Positions 1-9,166 of a DNA stretch of 64,000 nucleotides are shown piece after piece. Numbering within the stretch: the stretch's first letter is position 1; each line of letters begins with the position of its first letter. Location of the stretch: positions 186,001-250,000 of the forward strand of contig NZ_CP110629.1 in the NCBI RefSeq assembly GCF_026153455.1. Direction: 5' to 3'. This DNA is from Marinimicrobium sp. C6131 (GTDB taxonomy: Bacteria; Pseudomonadota; Gammaproteobacteria; Pseudomonadales; Cellvibrionaceae). Both the position numbers and the translations under genes were made by a program. The notes below the pieces were generated by a model. It had not been told where the DNA came from. It saw only the letters and a list, made by a program, of their open reading frames with translations, and did no database searches.

Positions 1-1
1 T

Positions 2-1432
2 GGTGACATCCTGGTCGGCAAGGTGACCCCCAAAGGGGAAACCCAACTGACACCGGAAGAAAAGTTGCTGCGTGCCATTTTCGGTGAAAAAGCGTCAGAC
101 GTTAAGGATACGTCCCTGCGTGTGCCGGCCAGCACCAAAGGCACCGTGATCGACGTTCAGGTGTTTACCCGAGATGGCCTGGAGAAGGATCAGCGCAGCC
201 TGGAAATCGAGCGCGATCAACTGGATGAAGTCCGCAAGGATCTCAATGAAGAGTATCGCATTGTTGAACGCGCCATTTTCGGTCGCCTGCGCTCTGCGCT
301 GGTGGGTCAGAAAGTGTCTTCCGGTAAAGGCGTCAAGAAGGGCGAAGTACTGACCGACGAGAAACTCGACGAACTCGAAAAGGATCAGTGGTTCAAACTT
401 CGTATGGCGGACGACGCGCTGAACGAGCAACTGGATTCCGCCGAGGCTCAGTTGATCGAGCGACGCAAGATTCTGGATGATCGCTTCGAAGACAAAAAGC
501 GCAAGCTGTCTACTGGCGACGATCTGGCGCCGGGCGTGCTGAAAATCGTCAAAGTGTACCTGGCGATCAAGCGTCGTATCCAGCCGGGTGACAAAATGGC
601 CGGCCGTCACGGTAACAAAGGGGTTATCTCGGTGATTATGCCGGTTGAAGATATGCCCTATGACGACAAAGGCGAGCCGGTGGACATCGTGCTCAACCCG
701 CTGGGTGTGCCGTCGCGGATGAACGTGGGTCAGATTCTGGAGACTCACCTGGGTATGGCTGCCAAGGGGCTCGGGGTCAAGATCAACGAGATGCTCAAGC
801 AGCAAAAAGCCGTCAAGGACATTCGCGATTTCCTGGAAGAAATCTACAACAAAACCGGTGACTCGCTCACCAAAGAGGATCTGGCATCGTTCAGCGATGA
901 AGAAATCCTGGAGCTGGCTCGCAACCTCACCGGTGGCGTGCCCATGGCAACACCGGTGTTCGATGGTGCCCAAGAGCATGAAATCAAGGCGCTGTTGAAG
1001 TTGGCGGACTACCCGGATTCCGGCCAGTTCACGCTGTATGACGGTCGTACCGGGGACAAGTTTACCCGTCCGGTGACCGTGGGCTACATGTACATGCTCA
1101 AACTGAACCACCTGGTAGACGACAAGATGCACGCTCGTTCCACTGGTTCCTACAGCCTGGTTACTCAGCAGCCGCTGGGTGGTAAAGCCCAGTTTGGTGG
1201 CCAGCGTTTCGGGGAGATGGAGGTCTGGGCTCTGGAAGCCTACGGTGCCGCCTATACCCTGCAGGAAATGCTGACCGTCAAATCGGACGATGTGGCCGGT
1301 CGGACCAAGATGTACAAGAACATCGTGGATGGCGACCACCGGATGGAGCCCGGTATGCCCGAATCCTTCAACGTGTTGGTGAAAGAGATTCGCTCGCTCG
1401 GGATCAGTATGGAGCTGGAGCAAGACGACTAG
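2..1432 (+). CDS. rpoB: RNA polymerase beta subunit, C-terminal part (partial)
   Basis: Beta subunit of RNA polymerase, part of the catalytic core with alpha2, beta' and omega. The reading frame is open from base 2, so the gene starts before the window; about 476 residues are present of a family length near 1340-1360. The conserved stretch GDKMAGRHGNKGVIS near residue 200 of the fragment lies in the nucleic-acid-binding part of beta. The C-terminus ends in the usual acidic tail (ELEQDD). The beta-subunit insert rich in Glu/Lys (about residues 70-160) is typical of gammaproteobacteria. rpoC follows in the same direction, as in the standard rpoBC operon. Identity is certain; only the 5' part is missing. 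Confidence 0.98.
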   Translation, partial: GDILVGKVTPKGETQLTPEEKLLRAIFGEKASDVKDTSLRVPASTKGTVIDVQVFTRDGLEKDQRSLEIERDQLDEVRKDLNEEYRIVERAIFGRLRSALVGQKVSSGKGVKKGEVLTDEKLDELEKDQWFKLRMADDALNEQLDSAEAQLIERRKILDDRFEDKKRKLSTGDDLAPGVLKIVKVYLAIKRRIQPGDKMAGRHGNKGVISVIMPVEDMPYDDKGEPVDIVLNPLGVPSRMNVGQILETHLGMAAKGLGVKINEMLKQQKAVKDIRDFLEEIYNKTGDSLTKEDLASFSDEEILELARNLTGGVPMATPVFDGAQEHEIKALLKLADYPDSGQFTLYDGRTGDKFTRPVTVGYMYMLKLNHLVDDKMHARSTGSYSLVTQQPLGGKAQFGGQRFGEMEVWALEAYGAAYTLQEMLTVKSDDVAGRTKMYKNIVDGDHRMEPGMPESFNVLVKEIRSLGISMELEQDD

Positions 1433-1454
1433 CCCCGCTGGACCCACTTAAGGT

Positions 1455-1479
1455 GCGAGGCCGGATTTTCCGGCCTCGC
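1455..1479 (+). other. Hairpin in the rpoB-rpoC intergenic region
   Basis: An 11-bp perfect stem (1455-1465 with 1469-1479) closes a TTT loop. No T-run follows, so it is unlikely to stop transcription fully. It could be an RNA processing site or a partial attenuator between rpoB and rpoC; the function is inferred only. Confidence 0.5.
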
Positions 1480-1530
1480 TGTGCGGAACCCACGCACTGA
1501 TGCCCACTAGAGCTTACTGGAGAAAACGCC

Positions 1531-4500
1531 TTGAAAGACTTACTGAATTTGCTCAAGTCCCAGGGACAAGTCGAAGAATTTGACTCCATTCGGATCAGCC
1601 TGGCCTCGCCGGAAATGATTCGATCCTGGTCGTTCGGGGAAGTAAAAAAACCCGAAACCATCAACTACCGTACCTTCAAGCCAGAGCGCGAAGGCCTGTT
1701 CTGTGCCAAGATTTTTGGCCCGGTAAAAGATTACGAGTGTCTGTGCGGCAAGTACAAGCGCATGAAGCACCGTGGCATCATCTGTGAAAAGTGTGGCGTT
1801 GAAGTCACCTTGGCCAAAGTGCGTCGTGAGCGCATGGGTCACATTGAGTTGGCAAGTCCGGTTGCCCACATCTGGTTTCTGAAGTCCCTGCCCAGCCGTA
1901 TCGGTTTGCTGCTGGATATGACCCTGCGCGATATCGAGCGGGTGCTGTACTTCGAGTCCTACGTGGTGACCGACCCGGGCATGACCACCCTGGAGCGCGG
2001 CCAACTGCTGACCGATGAGCAGTACTTCGAGGCCATGGAAGAGTTCGGGGATGAATTCGAAGCGAAGATGGGGGCGGAAGCCATCCAGATTCTGATGAAA
2101 GACATCGATCTGGAATCGGAAGTCAATCGTCTGCGCGAAGAGATCCCGAACACCAACAGTGAAACCAAGATCAAGAAGTTTTCCAAGCGTCTGAAACTAC
2201 TGGAAGCCTTCCTGCACTCCGGAAACAAGCCGGAGTGGATGGTCATGGAAGTGCTGCCGGTACTGCCGCCGGATTTGCGTCCGCTGGTGCCGCTGGATGG
2301 GGGCCGCTTTGCGACCTCTGACCTGAACGATCTGTATCGCCGGGTGATCAACCGTAACAACCGCCTGAAGCGTCTGTTGGATCTCAATGCGCCGGACATT
2401 ATTGTGCGCAACGAAAAGCGCATGCTGCAGGAGTCTGTTGACGCCTTGTTGGACAACGGCCGTCGCGGTCGGGCGATTACCGGTTCCAACAAGCGTCCGC
2501 TGAAATCCCTGGCCGACATGATCAAGGGTAAGCAGGGCCGGTTCCGCCAGAACCTGCTGGGTAAGCGTGTGGACTACTCCGGTCGTTCGGTGATCGTAGT
2601 GGGCCCGACCCTGAAGCTGCACCAGTGTGGTCTCCCCAAAAAGATGGCTCTGGAGCTGTTCAAGCCGTTCATCTTCAGCAAGCTGGAGCTGCGCGGTCTG
2701 GCCACTACCATCAAAGCGGCCAAGAAAATGGTCGAGCGTGAAGAAGCGGTGGTGTGGGACATCCTTGACGAAGTGATTCGCGAGCACCCGGTGCTGCTGA
2801 ACCGCGCGCCGACATTGCACCGTCTGGGTATTCAGGCGTTCGAGCCCGTGCTGATTGAAGGTAAGGCGATCCAGCTGCACCCGCTGGTGTGTGCGGCCTA
2901 TAACGCCGACTTCGACGGTGACCAGATGGCGGTTCACGTACCGCTGACCCTGGAAGCCCAGCTCGAGTCCCGTGCGCTGATGATGTCCACTAACAACATC
3001 CTGTCGCCGGCATCGGGCGATCCGATCATCGTACCGTCTCAGGACGTGGTTCTGGGGCTCTACTGGATGACCCGTGAGCGGATTAACGCACAGGGCGAAG
3101 GCATGGTGTTCTCCGATGTGGCGGAGGTCTCCCGGGCCTACTATGCCAAACAGGTGGATCTGCAGGCGCGCGTCAAAGTCCGCCTCAAGGAAACCCTGGT
3201 CGGCGCTGAGGGTGAGCGTGAGGAAAAAACCCATATCGTCGATACCACCGTCGGTCGTATGCTGTTGTGGGAAATTGCCCCTGAGGGCATTCCCCTGGAG
3301 TTGATCAACCGGCCGATGGTCAAAAAGGCCATCTCCGGAGTGATCAACTACTGCTATCGTGTGGTCGGCCTGAAGGCCACGGTCATCTTTGCTGACCGCC
3401 TGATGTACATGGGTTACGACTTCTCCACCAAATCCGGTGCGTCCATTGGCGTGAATGACTTCACCATTCCGGAAGAAAAGGCCGGCATTATCGGTCGCGC
3501 GGAAAAAGAAGTTAAAGAGATCGAGACCCAGTTCGCCTCGGGTCTGGTAACCGCGGGTGAGAAGTACAACAAAGTGATTGATATCTGGTCCCGGGCCAAC
3601 GACCTGGTTGCCAAGTCAATGATGGAAGGTATCAGTAAAGAGTTTGTGACCAATAAAGACGGTGAGGAAGAAGAGCAGGACTCATTCAACTCGGTCTTTA
3701 TGTATGCCGACTCTGGTGCTCGTGGCTCCCCGGCGCAGATTCGTCAGTTGGCGGGTATGCGGGGTCTGATGGCCCGCCCGGACGGTTCCATTATCGAAAC
3801 GCCGATTGTTGCCAACTTCCGTGAAGGTCTGAACGTACTGCAGTACTTCATCTCCACCCACGGTGCCCGTAAGGGTCTGGCGGATACCGCCCTGAAGACG
3901 GCCAACTCCGGTTACCTGACCCGTCGTCTGGTGGACGTCTCCCAGGATCTGGTGGTCACTTCTGTAGATTGTGGCACCGATGAAGGCCTGAAGATGTCGC
4001 CGGTCATTGAGGGCGGTGACGTCATCGAGTCGCTGGGTGATCGTATTCTCGGTCGCATCGTGGCGCGTGACGTGGTTCGTCCCGACAGCGACGAAATCCT
4101 GGTGCCGGCCGGCACCATGATTGACGAGGCTTGGGTTGAACGCGTTGAAGCCATGGGTATCGATGAGGTGATTGTCCGTTCACCGGTGACCTGTGCCTCG
4201 CGCAACGGTGTCTGCTCCATGTGTTATGGCCGTGACCTGGCTCGTGGTCATCGGGTGAACCAGGGCGAAGCGGTGGGGGTTATCGCCGCCCAGTCCATTG
4301 GTGAGCCGGGTACCCAGCTGACCATGCGGACTTTCCACATCGGTGGCGCGGCGTCCCGAGCCTCTGCGGCCGACAATGTGCAAGTGAAGCAGGAAGGCAA
4401 GGTCCGCCTGATCAACGTCAAGGTGGTGACCAACAAAGATGGTCACCTGGTGGCAGTCTCTCGTTCCGGTGAGCTGGCGGTAGCCGATGCCGCCGGCAGT

Positions 4501-5754
4501 GAGCGTGAGCGTTACAAGATCCCTTACGGCGCCCTGATCACCGTCAAGGACGGAGACCAGGTCGACGGTGGGCAGATCATCGCCAAGTGGGATCCGCACA
4601 CGCACCCGATTGTCAGTGAGGTGGCCGGTAAGGTCCGCTTCTCCGGTATGGAAGACGGTCTGTCGATTCGTCGCCAGACGGATGAGCTGACCGGCCTGAG
4701 CTCTATTGAGGTGCTGGATCCGTCAGAGCGTCCCTCCGCCGGTAAGGACCTGCGTCCGGCAGTGACCCTGGTGGACGAAGCCGGTAACGAGCTGATTCAG
4801 GCGAACTCCAACGCGCCCGCTCATTACCTGCTGCCGGCGAAAGCGATCCTGAGTATTGCGGATAACGACGACATCCAGGTGGGTGACGTTATTGCCCGTA
4901 TCCCACAGGAAGGTTCCAAGACCCGGGATATTACCGGTGGTCTGCCGCGTGTGGCCGACCTGTTCGAAGCGCGCAAGCCGAAAGAGCCGTCCATCCTGGC
5001 GGAAATCTCCGGTACGGTGAGCTTCGGTAAAGAGACTAAAGGCAAGCGTCGTCTGGTGATTACCCCCACCGATGGTCAGCCCCTGCCGGACGGCTCCACG
5101 CACTACGAGGTGCTGATTCCGAAGCATCGTCAGCTGAACGTGTTTGAAGGTGAGAAGGTCGAGAAAGGGGAGATGATCTCCGACGGCCCGAGCAATCCTC
5201 ACGATATTCTGCGACTGCAGGGCATCGAGGCGTTGGCTCACTACATCACCAACGAAATTCAGGATGTTTACCGTCTGCAGGGCGTGAAGATCAATGACAA
5301 GCACATTGAAACCATTGTTCGTCAGATGCTGCGCAAGGTTGAGATCACCGAAATGGGCGACTCCAGCTTTGTGAAGGGTGAGCAGGTTGAATTGAGTGCC
5401 GTTCTGGAAGAGAACGAGCGCCTCCGTGCTGAAGACCGTCAGCCGGCCCAGTTCGAGCGGCTGTTGCTGGGTATCACCAAGGCGTCTCTGGCGACGGAGT
5501 CCTTTATCTCGGCGGCCTCTTTCCAGGAGACCACCCGGGTACTGACCGAAGCCGCTGTCACAGGCAAGAAAGACGTCCTGGCGGGCCTGAAAGAGAATGT
5601 GGTCGTGGGTCGTCTGATCCCGGCCGGTACGGGGCTGGCCTACCATGCCGAGCGGAAGCGTCGTCGCGAAGCGGCCCTCAATGCCCCGGATGCGGGTGTG
5701 AGCGCTGAGGATGTCGAAGCGGCGCTGACCGAGGCATTGAAGTCCAGCAGCTGA
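1531..5754 (+). CDS. rpoC: RNA polymerase beta' subunit
   Basis: Beta' subunit of RNA polymerase, holding the catalytic magnesium site. At 1407 residues it is full length. The N-terminal zinc site is complete (Cys70, Cys72, Cys85, Cys88), the catalytic NADFDGD motif lies at about residues 458-464, and the second zinc site appears in the VDCGTDEG and CASRNGVCSMC stretches (about residues 813-898). The start chosen is TTG at 1531, which aligns with the usual MKDLL start and has a GGAG box about 9 bases upstream; no ATG fits. It follows rpoB by 98 bp, with a hairpin between them. A TTG start on so essential a gene is uncommon but seen in the family. Confidence 0.98.
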   Translation: MKDLLNLLKSQGQVEEFDSIRISLASPEMIRSWSFGEVKKPETINYRTFKPEREGLFCAKIFGPVKDYECLCGKYKRMKHRGIICEKCGVEVTLAKVRRERMGHIELASPVAHIWFLKSLPSRIGLLLDMTLRDIERVLYFESYVVTDPGMTTLERGQLLTDEQYFEAMEEFGDEFEAKMGAEAIQILMKDIDLESEVNRLREEIPNTNSETKIKKFSKRLKLLEAFLHSGNKPEWMVMEVLPVLPPDLRPLVPLDGGRFATSDLNDLYRRVINRNNRLKRLLDLNAPDIIVRNEKRMLQESVDALLDNGRRGRAITGSNKRPLKSLADMIKGKQGRFRQNLLGKRVDYSGRSVIVVGPTLKLHQCGLPKKMALELFKPFIFSKLELRGLATTIKAAKKMVEREEAVVWDILDEVIREHPVLLNRAPTLHRLGIQAFEPVLIEGKAIQLHPLVCAAYNADFDGDQMAVHVPLTLEAQLESRALMMSTNNILSPASGDPIIVPSQDVVLGLYWMTRERINAQGEGMVFSDVAEVSRAYYAKQVDLQARVKVRLKETLVGAEGEREEKTHIVDTTVGRMLLWEIAPEGIPLELINRPMVKKAISGVINYCYRVVGLKATVIFADRLMYMGYDFSTKSGASIGVNDFTIPEEKAGIIGRAEKEVKEIETQFASGLVTAGEKYNKVIDIWSRANDLVAKSMMEGISKEFVTNKDGEEEEQDSFNSVFMYADSGARGSPAQIRQLAGMRGLMARPDGSIIETPIVANFREGLNVLQYFISTHGARKGLADTALKTANSGYLTRRLVDVSQDLVVTSVDCGTDEGLKMSPVIEGGDVIESLGDRILGRIVARDVVRPDSDEILVPAGTMIDEAWVERVEAMGIDEVIVRSPVTCASRNGVCSMCYGRDLARGHRVNQGEAVGVIAAQSIGEPGTQLTMRTFHIGGAASRASAADNVQVKQEGKVRLINVKVVTNKDGHLVAVSRSGELAVADAAGSERERYKIPYGALITVKDGDQVDGGQIIAKWDPHTHPIVSEVAGKVRFSGMEDGLSIRRQTDELTGLSSIEVLDPSERPSAGKDLRPAVTLVDEAGNELIQANSNAPAHYLLPAKAILSIADNDDIQVGDVIARIPQEGSKTRDITGGLPRVADLFEARKPKEPSILAEISGTVSFGKETKGKRRLVITPTDGQPLPDGSTHYEVLIPKHRQLNVFEGEKVEKGEMISDGPSNPHDILRLQGIEALAHYITNEIQDVYRLQGVKINDKHIETIVRQMLRKVEITEMGDSSFVKGEQVELSAVLEENERLRAEDRQPAQFERLLLGITKASLATESFISAASFQETTRVLTEAAVTGKKDVLAGLKENVVVGRLIPAGTGLAYHAERKRRREAALNAPDAGVSAEDVEAALTEALKSSS

Positions 5755-5767
5755 CAAAAGGTGGGGA

Positions 5768-5789
5768 CGGACCGGCTTCGGCCGGCCCG
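5768..5789 (+). other. Hairpin after rpoC
   Basis: A GC-rich stem with a TTCG tetraloop (arms 5768-5776 and 5781-5789, one mismatch) lies 14 bp after the rpoC stop. No T-run follows, so it is at best a weak terminator or an mRNA 3'-end stabiliser before the rpsL promoter. Confidence 0.4.
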
Positions 5790-5813
5790 TCAGGTGCAGA
5801 GAGGCTCTTTGGC

Positions 5814-5842
5814 TTGACGCTGGGGGTTGACCTCATTACAAT
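5814..5842 (+). promoter_or_regulatory. Sigma-70 promoter of the str operon
   Basis: TTGACG (5814-5819) and TACAAT (5837-5842) are separated by exactly 17 bp, about 100 bp before rpsL. This is the best promoter match in the gap and gives a leader of roughly 90 nt. Confidence 0.75.
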
Positions 5843-5941
5843 GCGCCACCCGCTTTTTCCAAAGTGGGGAGCGGACTTGACCGCTCTCTTTAATCAAGCC
5901 TTCCAGGGGAAGGCGTTTTTATACTTGTGGAGTTTATTTTC

Positions 5942-6313
5942 ATGGCAACGATCAACCAGTTGGTTCGTAAGCCGAGAAAACGCAGGGTTCAAAAGAGCGA
6001 CGTTCCCGCTCTGCAAGCCAACCCTCAGAAGCGCGGCGTTTGCACCCGCGTTTACACCACCACGCCGAAGAAGCCCAACTCGGCCTTGCGTAAGGTTTGC
6101 CGTGTGCGCCTGACCAATGGTTTCGAAGTGTCTTCTTACATCGGTGGTGAAGGGCACAACTTGCAGGAGCACAGCGTTGTTCTGATCCGTGGTGGCCGAG
6201 TGAAGGACTTGCCGGGTGTGCGCTATCACACCGTGCGCGGTTCTCTGGACACCTCCGGGGTCAACAACCGTAAGCAGGGTCGTTCCAAATACGGTACCAA
6301 GCGACCCAAGTAA
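5942..6313 (+). CDS. rpsL: 30S ribosomal protein S12
   Basis: Decoding-centre protein of the small subunit. The start is ATG 5942, giving 123 residues beginning MATINQLV; a TTG 15 bases upstream is in frame but would add a non-conserved MEFIF extension. A TGGAG box precedes the ATG. The streptomycin-critical loops TTPKKPNSAL (Lys43) and GGRVKDLPG (Lys87) carry the usual sensitive-type residues, and Asp88 is at the position methylthiolated by RimO in other bacteria. It is the first gene of the str operon, with its own promoter, and rpsG follows 129 bp later. Confidence 0.98.
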   Translation: MATINQLVRKPRKRRVQKSDVPALQANPQKRGVCTRVYTTTPKKPNSALRKVCRVRLTNGFEVSSYIGGEGHNLQEHSVVLIRGGRVKDLPGVRYHTVRGSLDTSGVNNRKQGRSKYGTKRPK

Positions 6314-6442
6314 CCCTGAGTGGACCATCTGGTCCCCCGGGTTGTTATGCGTTTTCGGCGGCGCCTGCGGGCGCGAACCGAGTAAGGCTAAGCGCGGCAT
6401 AAGCCGGAGTCTTAGACAAATCCTGAAGAGAGGCTATTTAAG

Positions 6443-6913
6443 ATGCCAAGAAGAAGAGTTGTCGCCAAGCGCGAAGTTCTGCCGGATCCCAAGTACGGCA
6501 ATGTGACGCTGGCGAAATTTATGAACCACGTGATGGTCAGCGGCAAGAAGTCCGTGGCTGAGCGTATTGTGTACGGTGCTCTGGAATCGGTTGAGTCCAA
6601 GCTGAATCGTGACCCCATCGAAGTGTTCGATGAAGCGCTGGAAAACATCGCACCGCTGGTGGAAGTTAAGTCCCGCCGCGTGGGTGGTGCCACCTATCAG
6701 GTGCCGGTTGAGGTCCGCCCGAGCCGTCGTATTGCCTTGGCAATGCGTTGGTTGGTGGACTTCTCTCGCGGTCGCAGCGAGAAATCCATGCCCCAGCGTC
6801 TGGCCGGTGAGTTGATCGATGCCTCCCAAGGCAAAGGTGCAGCGGTCCGTAAGCGTGAAGATGTTCACCGTATGGCCGAGGCCAACAAGGCCTTCTCGCA
6901 CTATCGCTTCTAA
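6443..6913 (+). CDS. rpsG: 30S ribosomal protein S7
   Basis: Primary 16S rRNA-binding protein that nucleates assembly of the 30S head. 156 residues beginning MPRRRVVAKR, with the family stretch RPSRRIALAMRWL in the middle and the DVHRMAEANKAF C-terminal helix. ATG 6443 has a GAGAGG box upstream. The 129-bp gap after rpsL contains a short hairpin (6322-6335). In E. coli the S12-S7 gap is the S7 autoregulation site, so this gap may serve the same role; that is inference. fusA follows 97 bp later. Confidence 0.98.
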   Translation: MPRRRVVAKREVLPDPKYGNVTLAKFMNHVMVSGKKSVAERIVYGALESVESKLNRDPIEVFDEALENIAPLVEVKSRRVGGATYQVPVEVRPSRRIALAMRWLVDFSRGRSEKSMPQRLAGELIDASQGKGAAVRKREDVHRMAEANKAFSHYRF

Positions 6914-7010
6914 GGCCGTCGCCTGAAAAACGCCGATAGATAGAGAGGGTGAGGGCAGCCAAGTGGCTGCCTTTTCCCGTTTTAATGAATTAGCAATTGG
7001 GGATACTGTC

Positions 7011-9131
7011 GTGGCACGTAAAACTCCTATCGCACGCTACCGCAATATTGGTATCGTTGCCCACGTAGACGCCGGTAAGACCACCACTACCGAGCGCGTT
7101 CTGTTCTATACCGGCCTGTCTCACAAGGTGGGTGAGGTTCATGATGGCGCGGCTACCATGGACTGGATGGAGCAGGAGCAAGAGCGCGGTATTACCATTA
7201 CCTCCGCAGCGACCACCTGCTTCTGGCAGGGCATGAGTCAGCAGTTTGATCAGCACCGTATCAACATCATCGATACCCCCGGGCACGTTGACTTCACCAT
7301 CGAGGTGGAGCGTTCGCTGCGGGTACTGGATGGTGCTGTTGTGGTGCTGTGTGGCTCCTCCGGTGTGCAGCCGCAGACCGAAACCGTATGGCGTCAGGCC
7401 AACAAGTACGAAGTTCCCCGTATGGTCTTCGTCAACAAGATGGACCGCACCGGTGCCAACTTCAAGCGTGTGGTTGATCAATTGAAAACCCGTCTGGGCG
7501 CCAACGCCGTGCCTTTGCAGATGACTATCGGTACTGAAGAAGACTTCAAGGGCGTGGTTGATCTGATCGAGATGAAGGCCATTCTGTGGAATGAAGCCGA
7601 TCTGGGTATGACGTTTGATTACGCGGAAATCCCGGATGACCTGAAAGAAACGTGCGAAGAAATGCGCGAATTCATGATGGAAGCGGCCGCAGAAGCCAAC
7701 GAAGAGTTGATGGAAAAATACCTGGAAGAAGGGTCTTTGACCAACGACGAGATCAAGGCCGGTATTCGTGCCCGCACCCTGGCCAATGAAATTGTTCCGG
7801 TTCTGGGTGGTTCAGCCTTTAAAAACAAAGGTGTGCAGGCAGTGCTTGACGCTGTTGTTGAGTACCTTCCGGCCCCGAACCAGGTTCGCGCGATCGAAGG
7901 GGTTCTGGATGACGGGAAAGACACCGTTGAAACCCGTGAGGCGGACGACGACGCACCGTTTGCGGCATTGGCTTTCAAGATTGCCACCGACCCCTTTGTG
8001 GGCACGCTGACGTTCTTCCGGGTTTACTCCGGCAAATTGAACTCCGGTGATTCGGTGTTCAACCCGGTAAAAGGCAAAAAAGAACGTGTTGGTCGTATGG
8101 TGCAGATGCACTCCAACAACCGCGAAGAGATCAAGGAAGTACTGTCCGGCGATATCGCTGCGGCCGTAGGCCTGAAAGACGTTACCACCGGTGACACACT
8201 GTGTGACCCGAACCACATCATTACGCTTGAGCGAATGGAATTCCCGGATCCTGTGATTCACGTTGCGGTTGAACCGAAAACCAAGGCGGATCAGGAAAAA
8301 ATGGGTGTGGCTCTGGGTAAACTGGCTCAGGAAGACCCGTCATTCAGCGTCAAAACTGACGAAGAAAGCGGTCAGACCATTATCGGTGGCATGGGCGAGC
8401 TTCACCTGGACATCATCGTTGACCGCATGCGTCGTGAGTTCAAGGTTGAGGCAAATATCGGTAAGCCCCAGGTGGCTTATCGTGAAGCGATTCGCAACAC
8501 CTGTGAGATCGAAGGCAAGTTTGTTCGTCAGTCTGGTGGCCGCGGTCAGTACGGTCACGTCTGGATCCGTTTCGAGCCGGGCCAGGACGAAGACGCCGAA
8601 GGCCTGGAGTTCGCCAACGAGATCGTGGGTGGTGCCGTTCCGAAGGAATACATCCCGGCGGTACAAAAAGGTATTTCCGAGCAGATGCAGAATGGTGTTC
8701 TCGCTGGCTATCCGCTGCTGGGCCTGAAAGCCACTCTGTACGATGGTTCGTTCCACGATGTTGACTCCAACGAGATGGCCTTTAAAATTGCTGCCTCTAT
8801 GGCCACCAAGAAATTGGCGCAACAGGGCGGAGCCGTCCTGCTTGAGCCGATCATGAAAGTGGAGGTCGTGACGCCTGAAGAGAACATGGGTGACGTGGTG
8901 GGTGACCTCAACCGTCGTCGCGGCATGATTCAGGGCATGGAAGAAGGTGTATCCGGCAAGATCGTTAATGCTGAGGTGCCTCTCGCGGAGATGTTTGGTT
9001 ACGCGACGGATCTGCGCTCGGCCACCCAGGGTCGCGCTACCTACGCGATGGAATTCAAGGGTTATGCCGAAGCTCCCCGCAACGTAGCCGATGAAGTGAT
9101 TGCCAAAAGCAAAGTGGCTAAAGACGATTAA
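7011..9131 (+). CDS. fusA: Elongation factor G
   Basis: GTPase that drives translocation of tRNA and mRNA on the ribosome and, with RRF, ribosome recycling. The start is GTG 7011 (MARKTPIARYRNIG), 706 residues, with GGGG 8 bases upstream; an in-frame start at 6963 would add a non-conserved 16-residue leader. G1 is AHVDAGKT (residues 17-24), followed by switch II DTPGHVDF and NKMDRTGA. The EGGRGQYGHV-type domain IV sequence appears here as SGGRGQYGHVW. It lies in the usual rpsG-fusA-tuf order and is most likely co-transcribed with both. Confidence 0.98.
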   Translation: MARKTPIARYRNIGIVAHVDAGKTTTTERVLFYTGLSHKVGEVHDGAATMDWMEQEQERGITITSAATTCFWQGMSQQFDQHRINIIDTPGHVDFTIEVERSLRVLDGAVVVLCGSSGVQPQTETVWRQANKYEVPRMVFVNKMDRTGANFKRVVDQLKTRLGANAVPLQMTIGTEEDFKGVVDLIEMKAILWNEADLGMTFDYAEIPDDLKETCEEMREFMMEAAAEANEELMEKYLEEGSLTNDEIKAGIRARTLANEIVPVLGGSAFKNKGVQAVLDAVVEYLPAPNQVRAIEGVLDDGKDTVETREADDDAPFAALAFKIATDPFVGTLTFFRVYSGKLNSGDSVFNPVKGKKERVGRMVQMHSNNREEIKEVLSGDIAAAVGLKDVTTGDTLCDPNHIITLERMEFPDPVIHVAVEPKTKADQEKMGVALGKLAQEDPSFSVKTDEESGQTIIGGMGELHLDIIVDRMRREFKVEANIGKPQVAYREAIRNTCEIEGKFVRQSGGRGQYGHVWIRFEPGQDEDAEGLEFANEIVGGAVPKEYIPAVQKGISEQMQNGVLAGYPLLGLKATLYDGSFHDVDSNEMAFKIAASMATKKLAQQGGAVLLEPIMKVEVVTPEENMGDVVGDLNRRRGMIQGMEEGVSGKIVNAEVPLAEMFGYATDLRSATQGRATYAMEFKGYAEAPRNVADEVIAKSKVAKDD

Positions 9132-9166
9132 TTTCTGATTTGCAGACATTCTAGAGGAAGAAGACA

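Noticed and set aside
95..1447. Long minus-strand open frame opposite rpoB
   Set aside because: Composition follows the codon pattern of rpoB read in reverse; no start signal and no family match. Similar shadows lie opposite rpoC, fusA, secY, uvrA, fabB, ispB, ndh and the receptors.
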